NCBI RefSeq assembly: GCF_026626705.1
Contig: NZ_JAPNKC010000001.1
Coordinates: forward strand, 9,380,001-9,444,000
Length of the DNA: 64,000 bases
Origin: Pyxidicoccus sp. MSG2
Lineage (GTDB): Bacteria > Myxococcota > Myxococcia > Myxococcales > Myxococcaceae
Direction: 5' to 3'
Shown here: one piece after another, positions 1 through 7,474 of the stretch
Layout of the letters: the number at the start of each line of letters is the position of its first letter
Numbering within the stretch: the stretch's first letter is position 1
Program-made: the position numbers and the translations under genes
Notes under the pieces: generated by a model
Database searches by the model: none
Told to the model about the DNA's origin: nothing
The model's input: only the letters and a program-made list of their open reading frames with translations

Positions 1-2
1 CT

Positions 3-467
3 CTGCTCGTGGGGCCTGCTTTCTGGCCCCGGCTCCACCCGCGCTTCACCCGCTGGCCGTCCACGCAGCTCGACCTGACCCTGAGGACCGTGTGCCGTCA
101 GCTGGGCGCCGTGCGGCCACTTGGCGCGCGGGGCCAGCTCCCGGAGGCGGCACAGCTTCGTCAGGCGGCACTCAAGTTGGAGGCGCGATTGCGGGCGGAG
201 GACTCCGAGGACGCTCGCTATACGCGCTACGAACTCGTGGTGCTGCTGGGCTGGCTCTGGCCGGCTGCGCCGCTGGAAGAGACCGTGGGGTTGCTGCATG
301 AGGTCTACACCCGGAACGAGCCCATCGTGCGCGTGGGGGCCATCAGCGCCGCGCGGACGCTCTGCATCGAGCAGAGCGTTGCCATCTCCATGCTGGCCGC
401 GGCGCCCCAGGGCTCGAAGTTGCTCCAGGCCGCAATGGCGTTCCGGGAGCCAGGACGTTCCGCATGA
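3..467 (+). CDS. 3' end of an uncharacterised protein (partial, cut by window edge)
   Basis: The reading frame is open from the first bases, so the true start lies outside the window. The visible 150 or so residues are alpha-helical and Leu/Ala-rich, and the stretch around residues 70-140 (LVVLLGWLWP, then VRVGAISAARTLC) resembles HEAT-like helical repeats. No catalytic motif is visible. The stop overlaps the ATG of the next gene (ATGA type), so the two are probably co-transcribed and translationally coupled. Function not recognised; the HEAT suggestion is weak inference. Confidence 0.6.
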   Translation: MLVGPAFWPRLHPRFTRWPSTQLDLTLRTVCRQLGAVRPLGARGQLPEAAQLRQAALKLEARLRAEDSEDARYTRYELVVLLGWLWPAAPLEETVGLLHEVYTRNEPIVRVGAISAARTLCIEQSVAISMLAAAPQGSKLLQAAMAFREPGRSA

Positions 468-1114
468 TCTCCCACTGGCCCCCTGGCTCCGAGTCGCGAA
501 GGATTGAAGAGGGCTTCGTCCTGTTTCACGTGAGCGAGCTCGAGCAGCATGCGGGAATCGCCGCGAAGGCGGGTGACTTGGACGGCCCGGTCGAGGTCTA
601 TGCGGTCGCTCGAGAGGGGGTTCGTGAGACGTGGAACCTCGGCCCCGATGGCAAGGAGGCGCGCTGGAAGGTCAGGGTCGTAGGGTGGGTGGACCACCCG
701 GACTTCGAGCTCCAGCATGTCCAGGAACGGGTGATGATCTGCTGCCGTGACCTGGAGAGGCGAGCCATGGGCAAGCGGAAGCGCGGCCATGCGTGTTGCT
801 GGCGGCTCCGTCCGCCGTATCGCCTGGTGAGCGATGAGGAGACCGGCAATGTTATCTTTTCCGGCTCCTGCTCCGGCTTCGTGGAGCATTGCTACGAGCA
901 GGCTGGAGTGGATCTGGTCAGGGAGGACGGGCTCCCGGAGACGAAGCTCCGGTCCGGAGAGCGCGGCCCCGTTGTGAAGGAGTACAGCTTGGCGCCCGGA
1001 GGGACCATCCGGCGTCTCTTCCCGTCGTACCAGATTCGCGCCTTCCAGAAGGACACTTACCCCTGGGATCCGGACACTGTCTTCCAGTGGTTCCCTGAGA
1101 ACTTCGACAGGTGA
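464..1114 (+). CDS. Uncharacterised protein with an NlpC/P60-like cysteine segment
   Basis: This 216-residue protein starts at an ATG overlapping the preceding stop codon. Around residue 137 it has SGSCSGFVEHCYEQAG, which looks like the active-site helix of NlpC/P60 peptidases (usual form D-C-S-G-F-V-x-x-x-Y). The usual Asp before the Cys is Ser here, and I cannot place the catalytic His with confidence. There is no signal peptide and no membrane span. It converges on the STAND/TPR gene with only five bases between the stop codons. It may be a diverged papain-fold enzyme; otherwise it is hypothetical. Confidence 0.65.
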   Translation: MISHWPPGSESRRIEEGFVLFHVSELEQHAGIAAKAGDLDGPVEVYAVAREGVRETWNLGPDGKEARWKVRVVGWVDHPDFELQHVQERVMICCRDLERRAMGKRKRGHACCWRLRPPYRLVSDEETGNVIFSGSCSGFVEHCYEQAGVDLVREDGLPETKLRSGERGPVVKEYSLAPGGTIRRLFPSYQIRAFQKDTYPWDPDTVFQWFPENFDR

Positions 1115-1119
1115 AGGGG

Positions 1120-4100
1120 CTATTGGCTCAGCGCCTTTTGCACGGCGTCGAGCTGCGCTTGATGACGGCTAGTGGTGGGCAGCTTCAGCTCTGACTGCCA
1201 GGCGAGCAGGTTCTGAAGGATGTTGTTCGTCTGCATTGCAAATGCGGACGGGAACCTCTCGAAGTAGGGCCAGATTATCTCCAGGGCTTCGTGCGCCGCC
1301 TGGAGGGCTACCTCCTTGGCTCCTTGCGCATTCAGCAACAGGCCCAGGTTGCTCAAGCTCCTCGCTAGGTCTGGCTGGAAGGCCTCCGGGGTCCTGCGCG
1401 CAAGCTGCCGGTAGATCTCCACGGCCTCACGTATCGCTGCCGAGGACTCCTCTTGCCTCCCCAGCTCGACCAGATGGATTCCCAGATTGTTCAAGCCCAT
1501 GGCCAAGCTGGGAAGGAACGTCTCCGGGTTCCTTTCCGCCAAGTTCCGGGAGATGGCTACCGCCTCCTGAGCGGCCATCAGCGCTTCTTCTCGGCGCCCC
1601 AGTGTCTGCAGGATATTGCCCAAGTTGTTTAGGCCCCCTGCGAGGGAGGGTAGGAAGGCATCCGGAACCTTCGCCGCCAGGTTCCGGGAGATGGCTACCG
1701 CCTCCAGAAAGGCCTTCAGCGCTTGCTCTCGCTGCCCCAGCCCCCACTGGACGCCGCCCAGGTTGTTCAGGCTCATGGCCAAGTTCGGGAGCGAGGCGTC
1801 CTGCTCCTGGGCAAGCCGGGAGTGAAGCGACACGGCTTCTTGTGTCACCGCCAGCGCCTCGTGCATCCGTCCGAGCTCTCGCAGCATAACACCCAGGTTG
1901 TTCAGGCTCAGGGCCAGGTCGGACTGGAAAAGCTCGGGCTGTCTGGCTGCATGTGCCCTGTAGTGCTTCACCGCTTGCTCGATTGTCGCCAGGGCCTCTT
2001 CTCTTCTTCCTGATTCGCTCTGGAGGCTTCCCAGGTTGTTGAGCAGCCGGGCGCGCTCGGCGAGGTGCTCCAGGCCCTCTTCCTCCTCCAGGTTCTGGAG
2101 GCGTGTGCGTGTCACCCAGCGCATAACGTCGTGCAAGGAGACGGCATCCGCGGGGAACCCCATGGACTCCATCTGCGCCGCAAGCAGGGGTGTTCCTTCT
2201 TTCTCCAGTACCTGTGCTAGGTATGCGCCAAGCCGGGTGTGCGCACCGCGTGCAGCCAGAGCCTTCGCGGCATCGAATGCCGCCAGCGCACGGCTGGGGA
2301 CATCTGACTCCAGCACCCACTGGATCCACGGGCCTGCCTCGTCCGGGTGTTCACGGGAGAGCCGCCCCAGGACCTCGAACCCATTCCGGAGCGCCCGGGC
2401 GTCCGCATTGCTGAAGACCTTCTCCAGCAGGCGCCTGCCGCCGTCCACTTCCAGGCGCAAGGTGTGCAGGACCATAGCATCGCCCATCACGTCCGGCTCA
2501 AGCCCGCTGATGCTGGCGCGCCATGAATCCCTGGGGTTTCCCGGGTACAGGTCCCTCAGCATCAACATCAACGACTCATCCTGCTCTTCGTTCACCTGCT
2601 GGAGCAGTTCCTCGACCTCCTGCTGGCTCGAAGCACCTCCCAGCAGCGTGAATGCAGTCACGGCTCGCCGTGTCTGGGCCAGGAATGAGCGCCGGGCCTG
2701 CTCCGTCGTTGCAGTGGCATGCGCACGCGCGAGCCAGAGGCGCTCCTCGTGTGCAAGCAGCCCCTCGATCAACCCCATGGCGCTCGAAGGCCGTCCCTCC
2801 ACCGCGGCCAGGGCTGCCATGTGGATGTACATCACCCGCTCGAATTGCTCGTCGCTGAGGTCGGGTGGCACGAGCCCGAGCCCCGAGCGCTTGCGGATCG
2901 AAGCAAAGCATCGCACCGCTTCCAGGAAGAGCTCTTGACGGGCCGCCAGGGAGCCCTCCATGAGCGGTGGCAGCTCCATGGGTACCTGGGAGTCGAGCAG
3001 CGCATTGATCGCCTTGGATCTGGCGATGATGTCCGACCACCAGTCCCCGACGGACCGGGCCAGCAGCACAAGGCGGAAGCGCCCCTGGCGCTTCTCTCGC
3101 AGTTTCTGAGCGATGAGCTCAAGATACCCCGGGAGCCCTGGTTCGCTCTCCGCAGAGTCGATGACCACCAGCGTGTCCTGCGCCGAGGCCAGCAGGGCCT
3201 CAAGCCGCTCGGGCCTTGGAGAATGGGCCAGGAAGCCAGCCCGCCAGCCCTGCATCCGGAGTTGCTCACACACCTCGACGAGCAGCCGGGTCTTGCCCAT
3301 GCCCCCACGGGCGTGGATGAGCCACGCGCTCGCGGGTTCCTCGGACTGACACCAAGCCTGGAGCCTCTCCAGCTCTGCCTTGCGCCCCCAGAAGGGGAAG
3401 CAGCGATAATGGGCATTCAAGAGGGCCGCCGGGCTTGGCACCCGTGGCCGCTCGGAGATGCCTGTATCGAGAAGGTCCGAGAAGTGTCCTAGCGGTGCCG
3501 GCGGAAGGCTGCTCCTCAAGAACTCCAGGAGGCACTCCGCCGCGGCCCGCGCCGCGAAGTCTCGGAACCGGTCGTTCTCTGCACTATCAGCGAAGTCCGC
3601 AATCCCTTTGAGCACGACCGTGTACTCGGCCTCTCGGATGCGAGCCAGTGCACCGATGGCTGCCGCCTCCATGTCCAGCCCCAGCACCTTGCGGTCGAGG
3701 TGCGCCAGTCTGTCGAAGACCTCGGGGGTCCTGACGAATGTGTCGACGGTGACGAGCGCGCCCACGTGCACCCTGAAGGGCCGTGGCTCCGGCAGGCCAT
3801 CGGGATACAGGAGCCGCTTGCGCTCGATGTACCTCCGGCCTTCGGGCGTGAGGGACAGCTCGCCATTCGAAACCAGCTTCTGCTCCCAGAGCAGCGGTAA
3901 CACCTGGCTGTAGTCGGCGCACCGCTCCTTGCGTTGAGGGTGCAGGGCTGGGCTCTCACCCCGCCACAGGCAGTCGAGAATCCAGTCCATCTGGGCCTCG
4001 TACGTCCGGGGACGTTCTCGCCGCCAGGGACTCTCCGGGGAAGGTTGGAAGTGCTCGGCCTTGTGCCGCAGCTTGGCATCCAGCAGGTAGCGCAGGCTCC

Positions 4101-4551
4101 GGCTCTGGAACAGGCTGCTCTCTTCCCCGGCGGAACTCCCCGAAGCGTTCTGGCCAAGGGCATAGGCCCAGAGCACGTCCGCGATGATGACATCGCCCAG
4201 CTCCACCTCCGCTTGAAGCCCCGCACCGATGCCGCACATAGCTAGGCACCGAGGTGCGTAGGTGTCCACGAGCATCGACAGGGCGCCCGTCATCGCCACG
4301 ACGCCGATTCCTAGGGAGCGAGCCACCACTACGCGGAGCGGCGCTCCTTCGGCACCCTGGAATACGCGGGAGGCGACATCCAGGTCCCCGGGCCACGCAG
4401 CCTGGACCCAGGTGCGTCCAGGCACTGCCCCGGTCTCGACTCGTAAGACGGCCTCGTACTCCCGCTTCAATGCCGTGACGATGAGGACGTCGACGGGCTC
4501 AGGGGCGGCGGCTGCCGCAGGCTCCGTCATGGCCTTCGTCGGTCCGGACAT
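1120..4551 (-). CDS. Nucleoside phosphorylase / STAND NTPase / TPR fusion protein
   Basis: The 1143-residue protein has three parts. Residues about 19-345 form a purine nucleoside phosphorylase/MTAN-like domain: VDVLIVTALKREYEAVL at the start, GLDMEAAAIG (291-300) matching the conserved Met-Glu nucleoside site, and KGIADFAD (315-322) with the base-binding Asp. Residues about 380-700 form a STAND-type P-loop NTPase with Walker A GGMGKT (416-421) and Walker B LVVIDSAES (461-469). Residues about 835-1110 hold six TPR-like repeats of 46 residues. Phosphorylase-fold domains are known as effector domains on STAND NTPases in bacterial conflict systems, where TPRs act as sensors. It is the last gene of the minus-strand operon with the caspase gene, 45 bases after its neighbour. 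Start at ATG 4551; ATG 4530 is an alternative. Role in defence is inferred. Confidence 0.88.
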   Translation of the reverse strand: MSGPTKAMTEPAAAAAPEPVDVLIVTALKREYEAVLRVETGAVPGRTWVQAAWPGDLDVASRVFQGAEGAPLRVVVARSLGIGVVAMTGALSMLVDTYAPRCLAMCGIGAGLQAEVELGDVIIADVLWAYALGQNASGSSAGEESSLFQSRSLRYLLDAKLRHKAEHFQPSPESPWRRERPRTYEAQMDWILDCLWRGESPALHPQRKERCADYSQVLPLLWEQKLVSNGELSLTPEGRRYIERKRLLYPDGLPEPRPFRVHVGALVTVDTFVRTPEVFDRLAHLDRKVLGLDMEAAAIGALARIREAEYTVVLKGIADFADSAENDRFRDFAARAAAECLLEFLRSSLPPAPLGHFSDLLDTGISERPRVPSPAALLNAHYRCFPFWGRKAELERLQAWCQSEEPASAWLIHARGGMGKTRLLVEVCEQLRMQGWRAGFLAHSPRPERLEALLASAQDTLVVIDSAESEPGLPGYLELIAQKLREKRQGRFRLVLLARSVGDWWSDIIARSKAINALLDSQVPMELPPLMEGSLAARQELFLEAVRCFASIRKRSGLGLVPPDLSDEQFERVMYIHMAALAAVEGRPSSAMGLIEGLLAHEERLWLARAHATATTEQARRSFLAQTRRAVTAFTLLGGASSQQEVEELLQQVNEEQDESLMLMLRDLYPGNPRDSWRASISGLEPDVMGDAMVLHTLRLEVDGGRRLLEKVFSNADARALRNGFEVLGRLSREHPDEAGPWIQWVLESDVPSRALAAFDAAKALAARGAHTRLGAYLAQVLEKEGTPLLAAQMESMGFPADAVSLHDVMRWVTRTRLQNLEEEEGLEHLAERARLLNNLGSLQSESGRREEALATIEQAVKHYRAHAARQPELFQSDLALSLNNLGVMLRELGRMHEALAVTQEAVSLHSRLAQEQDASLPNLAMSLNNLGGVQWGLGQREQALKAFLEAVAISRNLAAKVPDAFLPSLAGGLNNLGNILQTLGRREEALMAAQEAVAISRNLAERNPETFLPSLAMGLNNLGIHLVELGRQEESSAAIREAVEIYRQLARRTPEAFQPDLARSLSNLGLLLNAQGAKEVALQAAHEALEIIWPYFERFPSAFAMQTNNILQNLLAWQSELKLPTTSRHQAQLDAVQKALSQ
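1224..2050 (-). repeat. 138-bp tandem repeats encoding 46-residue TPR units
   Basis: Six in-frame units carry the hallmark L-N-N-L-G, at protein residues near 838, 883, 927, 973, 1019 and 1065. The DNA word ccaggttgtt recurs about every 138 bases between 1340 and 2040. The longer spacing than the usual 34-residue TPR resembles the NB-ARC/kinesin-light-chain type of repeat. Similarity at DNA level suggests unit duplication or homogenisation. Confidence 0.8.
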
Positions 4552-4596
4552 AGTGCGTGCATCCTAACCCCAGGGCTGGGTCGAGGCGCGCCGAGT

Positions 4597-5916
4597 CTAT
4601 TCCGGGAAGTAGGACGTCAGGTCGACATCCGTTGGGTCCGGGACCAATACCTCGGGCCCCGGCTTCTCACCGGGCGCAAAGGGCCGGGCACCGTGATACG
4701 TCGTCACCGGTCGCGAAAAGTCCGTGCACGCTGCGTAACGGCTCAGCGCCGCCAGCAGGGTTTCACACTTCGAGCGCTCCTCAAGTGTGGGTGCTTCATC
4801 CCTTGGCCATGCGTCGTCATGGACCTGCGTGTACGCGCTGAGCCGATCCACGGCATGGCTCAACCCGGCGCTGAAGAGGGGCAGTCCCCGCTGCTCCAGC
4901 TTCATGAGCACGCGTAGCGCTTGTCCGTGCTCTCCGCGGCGCGCCAGGTGCTCGGCCCAGATCACCGCGCCATCGGGGAAGTGCGGAAACCACTCGCACA
5001 GGTTCCGGGTCCACTCAGGAATGTCCCGGGCCTGCTTGAACCGCAGCAGCGCATATGCGCCGATGGCCGCGCCCACTGGATCCTTCATCTTGTCGTACAA
5101 CAGCTTGGTGGCCTCGACCTCCCTCTGGCTCAGCAAGGCTCGGTTCCTGTCACCGGCTTGGCTGTAGCGCAGGAGCGCGTCGGCGTGGGCATTGTCGAGG
5201 CGGATGTCCACCTGAAACGCTCCGGTGGGGCCGCGCTCCACGATGATGCGACAGCCTGGATGCCCGGACTCTCCCGGGATCGGCAGCACGATGTTGCTGG
5301 GTGCTGCCCGGGGCCGGAGAAGCTGCACCACCGTGGGTTGGTCCTCAGCTACCCGGAGCTCAAGCTGGCCATCCCGACTGGAGGGGGAGTCGAAGCGGGA
5401 AGCCACCCACTTTGGGGACCTCGTCTTGTAGAGGCGCCAAGCCGCGCCTCTCAGCCTCGGGTTGCGGGAGGTCTGCCGGGTGGCGGGAACTAGGCAGCGC
5501 AGCAGCCCCCTCGACCCTATGCCGGACGAAGTGGTGTTGTGGGTGAGCAGTGAGAAGATGATCAGGCCCGTCCGCTCGAGGTACGTCGGCCACTTACTGA
5601 GGAGCTGGGGCCCGCCCGGCACCGGCGGGGGCAGGGGCGCGTCCTCCTCTGGCTCGAGCTGGACGGTGCCCTTCGTTCCGGCGGACAGAGTGATGCTCCC
5701 GGACAGCACCTGCCCGGAGGGCAGCTGCGCGGTCACCACGTAGGCTCCGGGCTCCAGCTCCACCACGTCGCTGGAGAGGCAGCGCGTGGCGAGGGCGAGG
5801 CTCGGCTTGCGTATCTCGACCGGGATATTGCTCCCGTCGAGCTGCGCTCCTCTCGGAGGCTGCAGCGAGAAGCGCAGGTGCCCGTGCGGTTCCTTCCTGG
5901 GAGGTTGGTCGCTCAT
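4597..5916 (-). CDS. Uncharacterised caspase-operon partner (beta N-terminus, helical C-terminus)
   Basis: The ATG at 5916 overlaps the stop of the caspase gene (ATGA), so I chose it over the longer open frame; this gives 439 residues. Residues 12-93 alternate strands and turns (VVELEPGAYVVTAQLPSGQV), like a PEGA or small beta-sandwich domain, followed by a Pro/acidic linker near 91-102. Residues 105-240 look beta-rich, and about 243-365 are helical (LLYDKMKDPVGAAIGAYALL and AVIWAEHLARRGEHGQALRV), similar to degenerate helical repeats. There is no signal peptide, no membrane span and no catalytic motif. I do not recognise the family. Its fixed place between a caspase and a STAND NTPase suggests an adaptor or a protease substrate. 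Confidence 0.82.
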   Translation of the reverse strand: MSDQPPRKEPHGHLRFSLQPPRGAQLDGSNIPVEIRKPSLALATRCLSSDVVELEPGAYVVTAQLPSGQVLSGSITLSAGTKGTVQLEPEEDAPLPPPVPGGPQLLSKWPTYLERTGLIIFSLLTHNTTSSGIGSRGLLRCLVPATRQTSRNPRLRGAAWRLYKTRSPKWVASRFDSPSSRDGQLELRVAEDQPTVVQLLRPRAAPSNIVLPIPGESGHPGCRIIVERGPTGAFQVDIRLDNAHADALLRYSQAGDRNRALLSQREVEATKLLYDKMKDPVGAAIGAYALLRFKQARDIPEWTRNLCEWFPHFPDGAVIWAEHLARRGEHGQALRVLMKLEQRGLPLFSAGLSHAVDRLSAYTQVHDDAWPRDEAPTLEERSKCETLLAALSRYAACTDFSRPVTTYHGARPFAPGEKPGPEVLVPDPTDVDLTSYFPE

Positions 5917-7100
5917 GGGGAGACCCTCAGCCTGTACGTCCTGCGTGGAGGTGTCAGCAGCATCGGGCGCCCGGGGCAGCCGACGAACTGCGGGTGGGGC
6001 GGATCGATGGTGGCCCCGATGGTGTAGTAGCCCGCTTCGAGCTGCCGGGTCAGCGGATAGGGAGACAGGGGGTGCGGAAAGTCCGCAGTCGGCTGCCCGA
6101 GGGCATTCACGACGTTGACTCGCGCGTGAGCCACTGCGGCGAGGGGATCCACCTCGAGGGTGAGGTCGGCGGAAGGGGGCGCCAGGAGCTGGTGCAGCAT
6201 GAGATCCTCCAGAATCTGTCCACCCAGGGTGACGGTCTGCTCCACACCTTCCGGCTCGCTGGCCAAGCGCTTGAAGTGGTCGACAAGCATCCTGCTCAGC
6301 GATGAGACCGAGACGACCCACTGCACGTGTTCATTCGTTTCCGGCCCGTCTCCGGGCGTGGCGGCGCGCCCGTCGAGCCCCGCCAGGAGTGCCTCGCAGA
6401 ACAAGCTCGTCTCGTTGAGACGGCCATAGGCTTTCGTGCCAGGGAGCGCCGCCTGGAAGATGGGGGCGCACCGGTTGTCCTCGCTCACCAACTCCACGTC
6501 GAAGACGGCCGGTGCGGACAGGTGCTCGAAGTTCTTGAGCACGTCGGGGAGGACCCTGCACGTATCGATGAAATAGACCTGCTGCCGGGCAATGGGGCCT
6601 GCCTGCGGGCTGGGCGCCATCCCCTGGAAGATGTTTTGCAGCTCGATAGCCTGCTCCAGGACGGGCGAGTCGGGCTCGGCGAACTCCTCGAGCAGGAGGA
6701 CCGTGTTGTCCCGGCTCCGCTGGATGCCATGGCCCGCGAAGTAAAAGAGCGTCATGCCGTCGGCGTGGCTGCGCGCATCCCGCCGCCAGTCGCGCAGGGC
6801 CCTTTCAACATGGCGTCGGGTCGCCGCGAGCGCACTGGGGTGAGCCGCAGCCTCACCCGCCGAGGGTGTCAGCAGCAACCGGCAGGTCGCCAGCGGAAGC
6901 GGGAGCGCATCCCGGTGGGCCTGGAGCCACTCGAAGAGCCGCAGCGTCGAGGTCGCGGCCGACGAGAGCTGCTTCAGGTCGTAAGGGCCAGACGGCTGGT
7001 CGCGCGGTGGCAGATGGCGGTAGCCGCTCACCCCCACGAGCAGGGCGTGCACCCCGGGCCTGTCGCCCAGGGATGCCCGCACATCGAAGACCAGCGACAT
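5913..7100 (-). CDS. Caspase-like cysteine protease (peptidase C14 family)
   Basis: The N-terminal domain (residues about 15-270) has the prokaryotic caspase/metacaspase core: HALLVGVSGYRHLP opening strand, catalytic His124 in LFYFAGHGI, and catalytic Cys181 in VYFIDTC. Residues about 310-395 form a beta-rich tail (LTLEVDPLAAVAHARVNVVN) that may bind the partner encoded next. The start ATG follows a good GGAGGGAG site five bases upstream. It is the first gene of the operon with 4597-5916 and 1120-4551, overlapping the former by four bases. Caspases in such operons usually execute cell death or cleave a partner after a STAND/TPR protein senses infection; that role is inferred here. Confidence 0.9.
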   Translation of the reverse strand: MSLVFDVRASLGDRPGVHALLVGVSGYRHLPPRDQPSGPYDLKQLSSAATSTLRLFEWLQAHRDALPLPLATCRLLLTPSAGEAAAHPSALAATRRHVERALRDWRRDARSHADGMTLFYFAGHGIQRSRDNTVLLLEEFAEPDSPVLEQAIELQNIFQGMAPSPQAGPIARQQVYFIDTCRVLPDVLKNFEHLSAPAVFDVELVSEDNRCAPIFQAALPGTKAYGRLNETSLFCEALLAGLDGRAATPGDGPETNEHVQWVVSVSSLSRMLVDHFKRLASEPEGVEQTVTLGGQILEDLMLHQLLAPPSADLTLEVDPLAAVAHARVNVVNALGQPTADFPHPLSPYPLTRQLEAGYYTIGATIDPPHPQFVGCPGRPMLLTPPRRTYRLRVSP

Positions 7101-7142
7101 GGCGACTCCCTCCGCTACCGTCCGCGGATGCTAGTGGTGTCC
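7101..7142. promoter_or_regulatory. Short residual upstream region of the caspase operon, bounded by IS DNA
   Basis: Only about 33 bases separate the caspase start codon from a CTAG (7131-7134), after which IS5-type sequence begins. CTAG/YTAR is a common IS5-family target. The ribosome site is intact, but there is no room for a full native promoter. Transcription would have to start within the IS remnant or the operon may be poorly expressed. Confidence 0.5.
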
Positions 7143-7443
7143 CTAATTTAGCCAAAGCATCATGCATGCAAGGTGGAGGACCGCCAGGTAGTTGATGGCG
7201 GTCTTCTCGAAGCGGGTGGCCACCGCTCGGAAGCGCTTGAGGCGGTGGAACATGCAGTCCACTTGGATGCGCATCCGGTAGAGGGCGCGGCTGTTGCAGC
7301 GCCGGTGGTGTTTGCGCGTCGGATTCATGGCGATGACGGGCGTCATGCCGCGCTCCCGGACGGCCTGCATGAGGTGGTCGGCGTCGTAGCCGGCGTCGGC
7401 GATGAGCGCCTTGCCATGCGCATACTGAAGTTGCCCCGTTTTC
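7143..7443 (-). pseudogene. IS5-family transposase, C-terminal remnant
   Basis: About 95 codons read as the C-terminal third of an IS5 (IS427-like) DDE transposase: KALIADAGYDADHLMQAV, then PTRKHHRRC, then YRMRIQVDCMFHRLKRF with the catalytic-Glu region replaced by V-D in place of the usual V-E, and ATRFEKTAINYLAVLHLAC to the stop. The N-terminal two thirds are missing because the ISL3-type element follows directly. The fragment cannot encode an active enzyme. Confidence 0.85.
7425..7438 (-). repeat. 14-bp motif outside the left ISL3 end
   Basis: On the minus strand this reads CGGGGCAACTTCAG, separated from the terminal repeat by five bases (GAAAA). It is identical to 9209-9222 on the opposite side in inverted orientation, and is part of a 21-base match to 12154-12174. 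Confidence 0.75.
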
Positions 7444-7468
7444 GGCTCTCCCGCACTTTGTGTGATGC
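7444..7468 (+). repeat. ISL3 terminal inverted repeat, left
   Basis: The 25 bases are an exact reverse complement of 9184-9208. The end begins GGCTCTCCCGCAC, in keeping with ISL3-type termini. Confidence 0.9.
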
Positions 7469-7474
7469 GTAGGC

